Of a stretch of 64,000 bases of DNA, positions 35,769 to 44,851 are shown one piece after another. The position numbers and the translations under genes were made by a program. The DNA is from Bradyrhizobium guangdongense (lineage in GTDB: Bacteria > Pseudomonadota > Alphaproteobacteria > Rhizobiales > Xanthobacteraceae). Location: contig NZ_CP030051.1 in the NCBI RefSeq assembly GCF_004114975.1, positions 2,542,001 to 2,606,000 of the forward strand, given 5' to 3'. The stretch's first letter is position 1. Each line of letters opens with the position of its first letter. The notes below the pieces were generated by a model, which searched no databases, was not told the origin of the DNA, and saw only the letters and a list, made by a program, of their open reading frames with translations.

Positions 35769-36752
35769 TCAGGGCGTCAGGACGGCTGCGCCCAGAATCT
35801 GGCCGTTCCTCAGCATGCCCAGAACCTCGTTGGCTTGATCCAGCGGAAATGCCGTCGTCTCGGTGCGCACACCGGCTTGTGGTGCGACCTTGAGAAAATC
35901 CAGTCCGTCCTGCCGGGTCAGATTGGCGACCGAAACCAATTGCCGTTCCTCCCAGAGCAAATCATATGGAAAGCTCGGGATGTCGGACATATGGATGCCG
36001 GCGCACACCACGCGACCGCCTTTTCGGACGGCGCGCAACGCAGCCGGAACGAGTTCCCCCGCCGGTGCGTAGATAATAGCGGCATCGAGCGGCTCGGCGG
36101 GCATTTCGTCGGAAGCTCCCGCCCAGACGGCACCAAGACGTCGCGCGAGGGCCTGAGCGGGGGCATCGCCGCGCCGCGTGAACGCGTAGACGGATCGTCG
36201 CTGCCAGATTGCGACTTGTGCAACGATATGGCCGGCCGCGCCAAAGCCGTAGAGGCCTAGTCGCTCTGCGGGACCAGCCAGCACCAGCGAGCGCCAGCCG
36301 ATCAGACCTGCACACAGCAAAGGCGCAATCTCCACGTCATTGTCGCCTTCGCCGAGCGGAAATGCATAGCGGGCATCGGCGATGGTGTGCGTTGCGTAGC
36401 CGCCGTCACGCGTATAGCCGGTGAACAGCGGTGCGTCGCACAGATTTTCCATGCCTTCCCGGCAGTATCGGCATTTTCCGCATGTGAAGCCAAGCCAGGG
36501 AATGCCGACCCGGTCACCAAGCGCATGGGTTGCAACATGAGGACCGACGAGGTCGATCCGCCCAATGATCTCATGGCCGGGCACGATCGGATAGCGAATA
36601 TCGGGTAGCTCGGCGTCGACGACATGCAGGTCGGTCCGGCATACCCCGCAGGCTCCTATCTTCACCCGGATCTGGCCATCGCCGGGGACCGGGTCTGGCC
36701 GCTCCTCCATTCGAAGCCGCGCTCGTGGGGCCGGTAACACCATCGCACGCAT
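35769..36752 (-). CDS. Zinc-dependent alcohol dehydrogenase
   Basis: A 327-residue medium-chain zinc alcohol dehydrogenase. The catalytic zinc site is in GACGVCRTDLHVVD and PGHEIIGRI; the structural zinc cysteines are in CGKCRYCREGMENLC. The cofactor fold follows (LGLYGFGAAGHIVAQVA). The start at 36752 (MRAMVLPAPRA) has GGAGAGA upstream. A box TTGACTTTGCTCAA centres 69 bp upstream. It may oxidise NADH by reducing an aldehyde under low oxygen, or oxidise alcohols. It is followed by the kinase-fusion gene. Confidence 0.9.
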   Translation of the reverse strand: MRAMVLPAPRARLRMEERPDPVPGDGQIRVKIGACGVCRTDLHVVDAELPDIRYPIVPGHEIIGRIDLVGPHVATHALGDRVGIPWLGFTCGKCRYCREGMENLCDAPLFTGYTRDGGYATHTIADARYAFPLGEGDNDVEIAPLLCAGLIGWRSLVLAGPAERLGLYGFGAAGHIVAQVAIWQRRSVYAFTRRGDAPAQALARRLGAVWAGASDEMPAEPLDAAIIYAPAGELVPAALRAVRKGGRVVCAGIHMSDIPSFPYDLLWEERQLVSVANLTRQDGLDFLKVAPQAGVRTETTAFPLDQANEVLGMLRNGQILGAAVLTP

Positions 36753-36814
36753 AAGTCTCTCCGGGGCGAACCGCTCCGACTGAATACCCATAGAACCACC
36801 GAGCGGCCAGTACC

Positions 36815-36828
36815 TTGACTTTGCTCAA
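36815..36828. promoter_or_regulatory. FNR/FixK-type box (alcohol dehydrogenase side)
   Basis: TTGACTTTGCTCAA. The centre is about 69 bp upstream of the alcohol dehydrogenase start at 36752, on the minus-strand side of the divergent region. Confidence 0.7.
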
Positions 36829-36865
36829 CGCCCCTCATCGCTTGCGTCGGAGGGCGTTCGGCGCC

Positions 36866-36879
36866 TTGACGAGAATCAA
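36866..36879. promoter_or_regulatory. FNR/FixK-type box (universal stress protein side)
   Basis: TTGACGAGAATCAA. The centre is about 54 bp upstream of the universal stress protein start at 36927. With the box at 36815 it gives each divergent gene its own site. Confidence 0.7.
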
Positions 36880-36926
36880 GGGAGCTGACGAAAAGCGGCC
36901 TATTTTGGCTGGCAAGGAGAATCCCG

Positions 36927-37766
36927 ATGGCCATCAAGGACGTCTTTTTGCCGCTTGTCGGTCAGCCGAGTGGGCCTGCGCTCGCCGCAATTGAGAAATG
37001 CGTCGCCGTTGCCGCTGACCTCGGTGCCAGAATCACCGGGCTTGCGCTGGAGGACGATGTTTTCGTGCGCCCGAAGGTGGTGTTTCCTAATGGCCCGGAG
37101 TCCGCCGAACTCAGCGTTGTGTGCGAGGCGGGCGATATGCAGCAGCTCCTGAATGCATTCACCGAGGCGGCCGCGCGCACTGGTACGCGTGCCCAGAGCC
37201 GATCGGGCAGGGTGCCGGCGGACCAGATCGCATCGACCCTCGCGGAGCATGCACGTTTCAGCGATCTCAGCCTAATCCCCGTAAAGGCCCACGATAGCCG
37301 AACCGAAAGCATCGTAGAATCGTTCCTGTTTGAATCCGGCAGGCCGCTGCTGCTCTGTCCCGAGCAGCACGCGGGCTCGCTGCGGCCGGAATTCGAGCAT
37401 GTCGTCATCGCCTGGGACCACTCGGCGCGCGCCGCGCGCGCGGTTGGCGACGCTCTGCCGATTATTCAGGCAGCGGCTTCCGTCCGGGTGGTGACCGTGG
37501 CGGAGGACAAGACCGAAGCGATCGCGCAATCGGGTCTCAGTCTTGTCCATCACCTCAGAGAGCATGGGGTCTATGCGTCCTTCGAAACTGTGAAGAGCGG
37601 CGGGAGCTCGATCGGCAAGGTGCTGGGGGCTTGGGCGCAGTCCCATGCCATCGACGCCATCGTCATGGGCGCTTATCACCATTCGCGCCTGAATGAGACG
37701 GTCTGGGGCGGTGTGACCAAGACTGTCATCGGCCAGCCACCGTGCTGGGTGATGATGTCGCACTAG
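36927..37766 (+). CDS. Universal stress protein, tandem-domain form
   Basis: A 279-residue protein with two UspA-like halves. The second half is the clearer one: VVIAWDHSARAARAVGDALP, then AIDAIVMGAYHHSRLNETVW near the end. The usual ATP-binding G-2x-G-9x-G-S/T pattern is only partly kept (MGAYHHSRLNETVWGGVTKT), so nucleotide binding is uncertain. AAGGAGAA lies upstream of the ATG. A predicted FNR/FixK box controls it, as is typical for such proteins in low-oxygen regulons. The acyl-CoA synthetase gene follows after 72 bp. Confidence 0.85.
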   Translation: MAIKDVFLPLVGQPSGPALAAIEKCVAVAADLGARITGLALEDDVFVRPKVVFPNGPESAELSVVCEAGDMQQLLNAFTEAAARTGTRAQSRSGRVPADQIASTLAEHARFSDLSLIPVKAHDSRTESIVESFLFESGRPLLLCPEQHAGSLRPEFEHVVIAWDHSARAARAVGDALPIIQAAASVRVVTVAEDKTEAIAQSGLSLVHHLREHGVYASFETVKSGGSSIGKVLGAWAQSHAIDAIVMGAYHHSRLNETVWGGVTKTVIGQPPCWVMMSH

Positions 37767-37838
37767 GTGCGTTTCCAAGTATTATCCGGGTTAGCTTGGT
37801 AATTGACGGACCCGTTGCCCGATCGGACGATTGTGACC

Positions 37839-40529
37839 ATGTCGACCTACCGCCTGAAAAACCTGTTGTCGCCCCAGTCAGTCGCCCTCATCGGGGCCAG
37901 TCCCCGCCAAGCGTCCGTGGGACGCGCGGTCCTGGAAAACGTTCGCAAGTCCGCCTTCAAAGGGCAATTCGGCCTTGTGAACGCGCGTTATAGCGAGATC
38001 GGCGGGATGGCTGCGGTGAGCAGCCTGGCTCAACTGCCTTTCGTGCCGGAGCTGGTCGTCATTACTGCGCCGGCGGGTCAGGTTCCTGACATTATCGATC
38101 AAGCCGGGCGTCGCGGCTCGGCCGGCGCGCTGATCGTCTCGGCAGGGCTCGGTCATGGACCGGGTTCGCTCGAGGAAGCTGCCATCGCAGCCGCGCGCAA
38201 ATATGGCATGCGGCTGATTGGCCCCAATTGCCTTGGCATCATGATGCCAAGTGTCAGCCTGAATGCCAGTTTCGCCGCGCACATGCCGGGAGCGGGAACC
38301 CTCGCACTGATCTCTCAATCGGGCGCGATCGCGGCCGGCATGGTGGATTGGGCCGCGCAGCGTGGCGTCGGCTTCTCGGGCATCGTCTCGATCGGTGACC
38401 AGATCGACGTCGACATCGCGGACTTGCTCGACTATTTCGCGATGGACCATAAGACGCGTGCCATCCTGCTCTACATCGAGGCCGTCAAGGACGCGCGTAA
38501 GTTCATGTCGGCGGCGCGCGCGGCTGCGCGTGTGAAGCCTGTCGTTGTGGTGAAGTCCGGCCGGATGGCGCAGGGTGCGAAGGCTGCCGCCACACATACG
38601 GGCGCGCTCGCGGGCGCGGACGCGGTCTATGATGCTGCCTTCCGGCGCGCCGGCGTCCTTCGGGTGTCTGATCTGCGTGAGCTGTTCGATTGTGCCGAGA
38701 CGCTCGGTCGCATCGGATCGCCGGCGGGAAAGCGCCTGGCTATTCTCACCAACGGTGGCGGCATCGGTGTCCTGGCGATCGACCGGCTGGCGGACCTCGG
38801 CGGAATTCCCGCTCCCATGACGCCGGATACGCGCCAGAAGCTGGATGCAGTGCTGCCGCCGACCTGGTCCGGCGCAAATCCCGTCGACATCGTCGGCGAC
38901 GCCGACGCCTCGCGTTATGCGGCGGCGCTGGAAGTGCTGCTCGAGGATCCCGGCAATGACGCGGTCCTCGTGCTCAACGTGCAGACCGCGATTGCTTCGG
39001 CCGCCCAGATCGCCACGACCGTGACCGAGCTCGTCGGCAAATATCGCGAGAAACACCGCAGCTGGGCCAAGCCGGTGCTGGCAGCCTGGGTCGGAGCCGA
39101 TCAGGAGATCATTGCGACGCTGTCCGGAGCCGGCATTCCGAATTATCCAACCGAGGACGATGCCGTACGCGGCTTCATGCATCTGGTCCGTCATCGCGAG
39201 GTGGTCGACGAGCTGAGCCAGGTTCCCCCGGCGATGCCCGACACTTTCGTACCGGATGTGGCGGCTGCGAAGCAAATTGTCACGACGGCCATCGCCGATG
39301 GTCGCAAATGGCTTGAGCCCGTCGAGATCAAGCATCTACTTGGGTGCTATGACATCGCGATGGTGCCGACCTATGCAGCTAATAGTATCGAGCAGGCGGT
39401 CGCCTATGCGGACGAGATATTCGCACAAGGGGCGACCGTTGTGCTCAAGATCCTGTCGCGCGATATCGTGCACAAATCCGATGTCGGCGGGGTCGTGCTC
39501 AACCTGACAACGCCGGCAGCGGTGCGCGGGGCAGCGGCCAATATTCTTGCGCGGGCGAAGACGTTGCGGCCTGATGCCCGCATTGACGGCGTCATCGTGC
39601 AAGCGATGGTCGTCAAAGCAAAGGCGCGCGAGCTGATCCTGGGCCTCGCCGACGATCCCACCTTCGGCATGGTGGTCGTATTCGGCCGAGGCGGCACGGC
39701 GGTGGAGATCATCAACGACAAGGCCCTGGCGCTGCCGCCGCTCGATTTGCAGCTCGCCCGGGATCTGATCGATCGAACCCGCGTGTCGCGGTTGCTTCAT
39801 GCCTATCGTGACGTGCCCGCCGTCAAGCAAGACGCTGTCGCCCTGGTCCTAGTCAAGTTGGCGCAAATGGCGACGGACATCCCCGAAATCCGCGAACTCG
39901 ATATCAATCCGCTGCTCGCGGATGAAACCGGCGTCACGGCGGTCGACGCCCGCATCGCGGTGGGCCCGCCGCAGCGGAAATTCGCAGGCACAGGCCCGGC
40001 CAATCTCGCGGTCCGCGCCTATCCGTCACAATGGGAGCGCCGCTTCACCCTCAAAGATGACTGGCACATTTCGGTGCGTCCCCTGCGCCCGGAGGACGAG
40101 CCGACCATCCACGAGTTCCTGCGCCATGTGACGGCCCATGATCTGCGCCTGCGCTTCTTTGCGCCGATGAAGGAATTTACCCACGAGTTCATCGCGCGCC
40201 TCGCCCAGCTCGATTACGCGCGCGCCATGGCGTTCGTCGCATTCGACGACAAGAACGAGATGGTCGGCGTGGTACGGATTCACTCGGATTCGGTCTATGA
40301 GAGCGGTGAATATGCGATCCTGTTGCGATCCGATCTCAAGGGCAGGGGGCTCGGCTGGGCTCTGATGCAGCTGATCATCGATTATGCGAAGTCGGAAGGG
40401 CTCAAGACCATCTCGGGCGACGTGCTCAAGGAGAACGTCGTGATGCTCGAGATGTGCAGGCAGCTCGGCTTTGAGGTGAAGCCGGACCCGACCGAACCGG
40501 ATATCTGCGACGTCCGGCTTAAGCTCTGA
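37839..40529 (+). CDS. NDP-forming acyl-CoA synthetase fused to GNAT acetyltransferase
   Basis: An 896-residue fusion. Residues about 1-460 are the CoA-binding and ligase alpha-type part (LLSPQSVALIGASPR, LIGPNCLGIMMPSV, LALISQSGAIAAGM, and THTGALAGADAVYD with a conserved histidine). Residues about 480-700 are an ATP-grasp beta-type part (VVLKILSRDIVHKSDVGGVV, GMVVVFGRGGTAVEI). Residues about 725-890 are a GNAT domain (ISVRPLRPEDEP, LLRSDLKGRGLGWALMQLII). This is the layout of Pat-type protein lysine acetyltransferases, where the ligase part is often inactive, and of true acetyl-CoA synthetases. No strong ribosome site precedes 37839; 37803 is possible. Confidence 0.85.
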   Translation: MSTYRLKNLLSPQSVALIGASPRQASVGRAVLENVRKSAFKGQFGLVNARYSEIGGMAAVSSLAQLPFVPELVVITAPAGQVPDIIDQAGRRGSAGALIVSAGLGHGPGSLEEAAIAAARKYGMRLIGPNCLGIMMPSVSLNASFAAHMPGAGTLALISQSGAIAAGMVDWAAQRGVGFSGIVSIGDQIDVDIADLLDYFAMDHKTRAILLYIEAVKDARKFMSAARAAARVKPVVVVKSGRMAQGAKAAATHTGALAGADAVYDAAFRRAGVLRVSDLRELFDCAETLGRIGSPAGKRLAILTNGGGIGVLAIDRLADLGGIPAPMTPDTRQKLDAVLPPTWSGANPVDIVGDADASRYAAALEVLLEDPGNDAVLVLNVQTAIASAAQIATTVTELVGKYREKHRSWAKPVLAAWVGADQEIIATLSGAGIPNYPTEDDAVRGFMHLVRHREVVDELSQVPPAMPDTFVPDVAAAKQIVTTAIADGRKWLEPVEIKHLLGCYDIAMVPTYAANSIEQAVAYADEIFAQGATVVLKILSRDIVHKSDVGGVVLNLTTPAAVRGAAANILARAKTLRPDARIDGVIVQAMVVKAKARELILGLADDPTFGMVVVFGRGGTAVEIINDKALALPPLDLQLARDLIDRTRVSRLLHAYRDVPAVKQDAVALVLVKLAQMATDIPEIRELDINPLLADETGVTAVDARIAVGPPQRKFAGTGPANLAVRAYPSQWERRFTLKDDWHISVRPLRPEDEPTIHEFLRHVTAHDLRLRFFAPMKEFTHEFIARLAQLDYARAMAFVAFDDKNEMVGVVRIHSDSVYESGEYAILLRSDLKGRGLGWALMQLIIDYAKSEGLKTISGDVLKENVVMLEMCRQLGFEVKPDPTEPDICDVRLKL

Positions 40530-40538
40530 GGCTTGCGA

Positions 40539-41039
40539 CTACGAGCGAGCTTCGGACGCTGTGGTTGCGGCAGTGGTTGCGGCAGGCGCCCTGGCCGGCT
40601 TTCGCATGTTTTTGACGATGATCGCGATCAGCGGCACCAGCACCGGCACGATCGTGCTGAACGGATGATGGACCGCGCCGGTCAATTCGGCCTGGAATGC
40701 GCGGGCTTCGACTTGAAGTGCTTCGATCGATGTGTCGTGGATTTCATTGGCAAGCTCTATGTCGCGGCCTGAGGGCGGACGACCGGCGACGACGAAGAGA
40801 ACCGCCGCGATGACAAAATTGATCGCTCCGAGAGCGGCGGCTGCGCCGATCGCGCTCCAGATCTGGACCAGCGCGAAATAGGCGGCCAGCTCCAGCATCA
40901 GGAGCCCGAATGCGGCGATCAGCGCCGCAAAGGCTCGCAGACCGAGCCCGATCAGCAGGTGGCGGAGCCTGATATCAGCGATGATCCTGTCCGTGCGCCA
41001 GAGGGCGCGCAGATGTTTGACTACATTCTCGGTATTCAC
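40539..41039 (-). CDS. YqjE/phage-holin-like membrane protein
   Basis: A 166-residue membrane protein with two adjoining hydrophobic segments near residues 28-55 and 60-88 (LIGLGLRAFAALIAAFGLLM, LGAINFVIAAVLFVVA), a charged helix, and a third segment at about 125-142. The pattern is that of the Phage_holin_3_6/YqjE group. The GTG start is directly after the stop of the DUF883-type gene. The pair matches the yqjD-yqjE order of enterobacteria. A holin role is not implied. Confidence 0.7.
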   Translation of the reverse strand: MNTENVVKHLRALWRTDRIIADIRLRHLLIGLGLRAFAALIAAFGLLMLELAAYFALVQIWSAIGAAAALGAINFVIAAVLFVVAGRPPSGRDIELANEIHDTSIEALQVEARAFQAELTGAVHHPFSTIVPVLVPLIAIIVKNMRKPARAPAATTAATTASEARS

Positions 41040-41315
41040 CTAATGTCTCCTCAGCATGAAGCCGACGACCACGCCGAGCGCAAACGCGGAAGCGAGCGAG
41101 GCGACCGGGCGTTCGGTGATGAGATCGTGCAGCTGCTCCTGCTCCTCGCTGACGGTTTCGCCGAGCTCGGCCAGAGCGGCCTTAATCTGATCGGCGAGGG
41201 CCTCAGTGCGGTCCTTTGACGTCGCGAACACGTCCTCCCCGGCGGTGCTCAGCAGACGTGTGACGTCAACCTTCAGTGCCTTCAGCTCATCGCTCATTCT
41301 GCCAGTATCGAACAT
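41040..41315 (-). CDS. DUF883/YqjD-ElaB family small membrane protein
   Basis: A 91-residue protein. Residues 1-65 form a long charged helix (DELKALKVDVTRLLSTAGED), followed by a C-terminal membrane segment and a basic end (ASLASAFALGVVVGFMLRRH). In E. coli, related YqjD and ElaB tether ribosomes to the inner membrane in stationary phase. The start at 41315 (MFDTGRMSDEL) follows GGAGA. The box TTGATTTGCGTCAA centres 58 bp upstream and is shared with the divergent Mla operon. Confidence 0.82.
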   Translation of the reverse strand: MFDTGRMSDELKALKVDVTRLLSTAGEDVFATSKDRTEALADQIKAALAELGETVSEEQEQLHDLITERPVASLASAFALGVVVGFMLRRH

Positions 41316-41366
41316 TGGCGGTCTCCATTGCATAAGGAAAGCCTATGCGAGCGGACCCAATGGCCA

Positions 41367-41380
41367 TTGATTTGCGTCAA
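41367..41380. promoter_or_regulatory. FNR/FixK-type box between the DUF883 and Mla operons
   Basis: TTGATTTGCGTCAA, a match to the full FNR/FixK consensus including GCGTCAA. Its centre is about 68 bp upstream of the MlaE start and 58 bp upstream of the DUF883 start, so one site could serve both. Confidence 0.75.
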
Positions 41381-41441
41381 TCGGGCTGCTTCATGCCGGC
41401 CTAGAACATCAACAATCGGGGACCGGTCGTCTCATGAGGAT

Positions 41442-42584
41442 ATGCGTGTGAATTCGGAACCTCTGCTGCTCGCAACGCCATCTGGCGATAAGCTGGAATT
41501 ACGGCCCGAGGGCCCGTGGATTGCAGCCAATGTAGCAACGCTCGAAACGCTGTCCCGATCGGTCGGTGCGGAGGTCTCTCGATCGAGAGCCGTAACTCTG
41601 GATATGTCGGGAATCAGCGCGCTCGATACGCTCGGCGCATGGATCCTGGAGAAACTGTCGCGCCAGGCCGCATCAGCCGGGAGACCGGCCGATATCGTCG
41701 GCGTGGCCGATCACTTCAGTGGCCTGCTGGAGGAGGTGCGACAGGTCAACCGCCACACGCCGGCACAGACAGCCGCGTCCAACCCATTCCTGCTTAGGCT
41801 GAACGATCTCGGCAAGGCGACGATCGGTGCCCGTGAAGACGTCACGATCTTTCTGCAAATGCTCGGCGCCTTGTTCATGGCCGTGCTTGGCGTGCTGCGC
41901 CGGCCCCGCTCGCTCCGGTTGACATCGCTGGTCTATCAGCTCAACCGGATCGGGTTGCAGGCGATCCCCATCGTCGTGCTGATCACGTTCTTGATTGGTG
42001 CCATCATTGCCCAGCAGGGTTTCTTCCATTTTCGCAGGTTCGGCGCGGAATCCTACACCGTCGACATGGTGGGCATCCTCGTCCTGCGTGAGCTCGGCGT
42101 GTTGATCGTTGCGATCATGGTCGCGGGACGTTCGGGAAGCGCCTATACGGCGGAGCTTGGCTCGATGAAGATGCGTGAGGAGATCGATGCGCTGTCGACC
42201 ATGGGGCTCGATCCCGTCGACGTTCTGATCCTGCCGCGGGTGGCCGCGCTCGTCATTGCACTGCCAATCCTGACCTTCATCGGATCGATTGCCGCGCTCT
42301 ATGGCGGCGGTCTCGTCGCGCAGTTCTACGGTGACATGGGGCCGGCGATCTACATCGCCCGGCTGCACGAGGCGATTTCTGTCACTCACTTCGAAGTCGG
42401 CATCCTGAAAGCCCCGTTCATGGCGCTGGTAATCGGGATCGTCGCCTGCAGCGAAGGGCTGCGGGTGAAGGGCAGCGCGGAGTCGCTCGGCCGGCAGACG
42501 ACGACATCGGTAGTCAAGTCGATCTTCCTGGTGATTGTGCTCGACGGCCTGTTTGCGATCTTCTTCGCCTCGATCGGAATGTGA
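41442..42584 (+). CDS. mlaE: STAS-MlaE fusion, lipid transport permease
   Basis: A 380-residue ABC permease of the MlaE family with an N-terminal STAS domain (about residues 1-110, with VTLDMSGISALDTLGAWILE) that replaces the separate MlaB subunit. The permease part has the family stretch IVAIMVAGRSGSAYTAELGS and the LSTMGLDPVDVLILPRVAAL segment. The start at 41442 (MRVNSEPLLLA) follows GAGGA; a longer frame has no support. It forms an inner-membrane complex with the ATPase and MCE protein encoded next, moving phospholipid between membranes. Stop overlaps the next start. Confidence 0.88.
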   Translation: MRVNSEPLLLATPSGDKLELRPEGPWIAANVATLETLSRSVGAEVSRSRAVTLDMSGISALDTLGAWILEKLSRQAASAGRPADIVGVADHFSGLLEEVRQVNRHTPAQTAASNPFLLRLNDLGKATIGAREDVTIFLQMLGALFMAVLGVLRRPRSLRLTSLVYQLNRIGLQAIPIVVLITFLIGAIIAQQGFFHFRRFGAESYTVDMVGILVLRELGVLIVAIMVAGRSGSAYTAELGSMKMREEIDALSTMGLDPVDVLILPRVAALVIALPILTFIGSIAALYGGGLVAQFYGDMGPAIYIARLHEAISVTHFEVGILKAPFMALVIGIVACSEGLRVKGSAESLGRQTTTSVVKSIFLVIVLDGLFAIFFASIGM

Positions 42585-43357
42585 CGATGCCCGAGCCGCA
42601 TGCAGAGATCGCGATCGGGGTTCGGGACCTCGTCGTCGGCTTCGGTCGCCAGACCGTGCTCGACCACCTGTCGCTGGACGTCCGCCGCGGCGAAATCCTC
42701 GGCCTGGTGGGGGCCTCCGGCGGTGGCAAGTCGGTGCTGATGCGCACCATCATCGGTCTGATCCCGCGCCGTGGCGGCAGCATCGAGATCATGGGGCAGC
42801 CGATCGGCAGCGCGCATGACCGCAGCACGGCCACGAGGTGGGGCATCCTGTTTCAGCAGGGCGCACTCTTCTCTTCGCTGACCGTCCGGCAGAACGTGCA
42901 ATTTCCGCTTCGCGAAAACCTCACGCTGTCGCAGGAGCTGATGGATGAGATCGCGATTGCCAAGCTCGAGATGGTCGGGCTACGTCCGGAGGACGGCGAC
43001 AAATACCCGTCAGAACTGTCTGGTGGTATGACCAAGCGTGTCGCACTGGCGCGCGCGCTTGCCCTCGATCCCCCGATACTGTTCCTCGACGAGCCGACGT
43101 CCGGTCTTGATCCGATCGCCGCGGGCGATTTCGACGCGCTGATCAGGACGCTGCAAAAGACCCTGGGGCTGACCGTGTTCATGGTGACCCATGACCTCGC
43201 CAGCTTAACAACTGTCTGCGACCGCGTCGCCGCGCTTGCCGACGGCAAGATCGTCGCGATCGGCCCGATGCGCGAATTGCTGCAATCCGAGCATCCCTGG
43301 GTGCGCGCCTATTTCCACGGCAAGCGCTCGCAGATGCTGCAACACGAGATGAGATGA
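42581..43357 (+). CDS. mlaF: MlaF-type lipid transport ATPase
   Basis: A 258-residue ABC ATPase. Walker A is GASGGGKSVLMRTI, the Q-loop is LFQQGALFSSLTV, the signature is LSGGMTKRVALARALA, Walker B is PILFLDEPTSGLDPIAAGD and the switch is MVTHDLASL. The GTG at 42581 overlaps the permease stop by four bases; the ATG at 42587 is also possible. It drives the STAS-MlaE permease. The MCE protein gene starts 3 bp after its stop. Confidence 0.9.
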   Translation: MTMPEPHAEIAIGVRDLVVGFGRQTVLDHLSLDVRRGEILGLVGASGGGKSVLMRTIIGLIPRRGGSIEIMGQPIGSAHDRSTATRWGILFQQGALFSSLTVRQNVQFPLRENLTLSQELMDEIAIAKLEMVGLRPEDGDKYPSELSGGMTKRVALARALALDPPILFLDEPTSGLDPIAAGDFDALIRTLQKTLGLTVFMVTHDLASLTTVCDRVAALADGKIVAIGPMRELLQSEHPWVRAYFHGKRSQMLQHEMR

Positions 43358-43360
43358 AAC

Positions 43361-44464
43361 ATGGAAACCCGCGCTCCCTATGTGCTGATCGGGACATTTG
43401 TGCTGGCTGCAATCCTCGCGGTGTTCGGCTTCGTCTATTGGCTGAACAACACCGGCGGCATCGGCCCGCGTACCAGCTATCACGTCCAGTTCCAGGGACC
43501 GGTGCCGGGCCTGCTGGTCGGCGCCGGGGTGCTGTTCAACGGTATCCGGGTCGGCGAAGTGACCCAGCTCGGGCTCGCGCCGGACAATCCCCGCTTCGTC
43601 AATGCCACGATCTCGGTGGCCTCGACGACACCCGTGCGGACCGACACCAAGGTCGGCCTTGAGTTTCAGGGATTGACCGGCGTGCCGGTGGTGACGCTGG
43701 AGGGCGGCATGATCATCGCCAAATCCGGCGAGCCGCTGACGCTGGTCGCCGAGGCCGGGGCCGGCCAGAGCATGACGCAGGCGGCACGCGATGCCCTGCG
43801 GCGCGTCGATACCGTGCTCGAGGACAACTCCGGACCACTCAAGGACACCATCGCCAATCTCAAGACGTTCTCGGACGGGCTGGCGCGCAATACCGGCAAG
43901 ATTGACGGCATCCTGGCTGGCCTTGAGAAGATGACCGGCGGCGGCACGCCTGCGCAGAAGATTACCTACGATCTGCACACGCCGCAGAATCTCGGACCGG
44001 CCGGCAAGACGTTATCGGCGTCGCTGGCCATTCCCGAGCCGACCGCCGTTGCCATGCTCCAGACGCAGCGGATGCTGTTTTCGCCGGTTGGCGACATCAA
44101 GGGCTTCGCCGATTTCCTCTGGGCTGATAGCATCCCGAAGCTGGTGCAGGCGCGGCTGATCGACAGCTTCGAAAATTACGATATCGCGCACGCTCCGCTA
44201 CGGACGGCCGATCTGGGGCAGGCGGACTATCAGCTCCTGATCGACATCAGGCGCTTTCGCATTGCCACCGACGGCGAGAGCCGGGTGGAGATCGGACTGT
44301 CGGCGCGGATCGTCGACAAGAACGGCAAGGTGATCGCATCGCGCCTGATCGAGACCAATGAAAAGCTCGACAAGGTCGAGCCGGCCGCCGCCGTTGTGGC
44401 GTTCGACGCAGCTTTTGCCCGCATTGCCAAGGACCTGATCGGCTGGACGGTGCAGGCGGTGTGA
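43361..44464 (+). CDS. mlaD: MCE-domain (MlaD-like) protein fused to ABC-type lipoprotein domain
   Basis: A 367-residue protein. An N-terminal membrane helix (YVLIGTFVLAAILAVFGFVY, residues 6-25) is followed by an MCE domain (about 40-118, SYHVQFQGPVPGLLVGAGVL). Residues about 120-190 form a coiled linker (RDALRRVDTVLEDNSGPLKD). Residues about 205-360 match the ABC_trans_aux/PqiC type (TLSASLAIPEPTAVAMLQTQ, YDIAHAPLRTADLGQADYQL), which is normally a separate outer-membrane lipoprotein. The fusion would link the inner-membrane complex to the periplasmic partner in one chain. Confidence 0.84.
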   Translation: METRAPYVLIGTFVLAAILAVFGFVYWLNNTGGIGPRTSYHVQFQGPVPGLLVGAGVLFNGIRVGEVTQLGLAPDNPRFVNATISVASTTPVRTDTKVGLEFQGLTGVPVVTLEGGMIIAKSGEPLTLVAEAGAGQSMTQAARDALRRVDTVLEDNSGPLKDTIANLKTFSDGLARNTGKIDGILAGLEKMTGGGTPAQKITYDLHTPQNLGPAGKTLSASLAIPEPTAVAMLQTQRMLFSPVGDIKGFADFLWADSIPKLVQARLIDSFENYDIAHAPLRTADLGQADYQLLIDIRRFRIATDGESRVEIGLSARIVDKNGKVIASRLIETNEKLDKVEPAAAVVAFDAAFARIAKDLIGWTVQAV

Positions 44465-44477
44465 CAGCACCTACGTG

Positions 44478-44795
44478 CTATTGAAGCGTCTTCAGATAGG
44501 ACAGTAGGTCATGGATCTGGTCCGGATCGAGTTCGAAGGCCGGCATGTCGGCGTGGCCGGTATAGATGCCTTCGGCGAGCGCTTCCTCAAGGGTATCAAT
44601 CGGGTAGCGCTGGTGCAGGGTCCTGAACGGCGGAGCCATCTTAAGCGGGCTATCGGAGCGACGGTCGATTGCATGGCAGCGCGCGCAATTGACCCGTGCA
44701 TAGGATTTGCCGCGTTGTTCGGCCGTCGGCGCGGCAAGCGCGGGCGTGGTCAACAGCAGCACGATCAAGCCGTGGCGCAGTGCGTTTTGAAGCAT
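44478..44795 (-). CDS. Class I cytochrome c
   Basis: A 105-residue periplasmic cytochrome. A signal peptide (MLQNALRHGLIVLLLTTPAL then AA) precedes one haem site, CARCH, and the likely axial methionine in HADMPAFELDPDQIHDLLSY. The start at 44795 is chosen because it gives this signal; longer frames read into the promoter region. The box TTGATCTTGGTCAA lies about 63 bp upstream and is shared with the FNR-type regulator gene. The protein probably carries electrons at low oxygen. Confidence 0.85.
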   Translation of the reverse strand: MLQNALRHGLIVLLLTTPALAAPTAEQRGKSYARVNCARCHAIDRRSDSPLKMAPPFRTLHQRYPIDTLEEALAEGIYTGHADMPAFELDPDQIHDLLSYLKTLQ

Positions 44796-44851
44796 GGAAA
44801 TTGGTCCCGTCGAACTCTCGATGCACAATAGGGTGGGGACGGACGCCAAAT

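Noticed and set aside
37878..39335. 485-codon minus-strand frame
   Set aside because: Shadow of the acyl-CoA synthetase-GNAT gene; rich in Arg, His and Asp without domain patterns.
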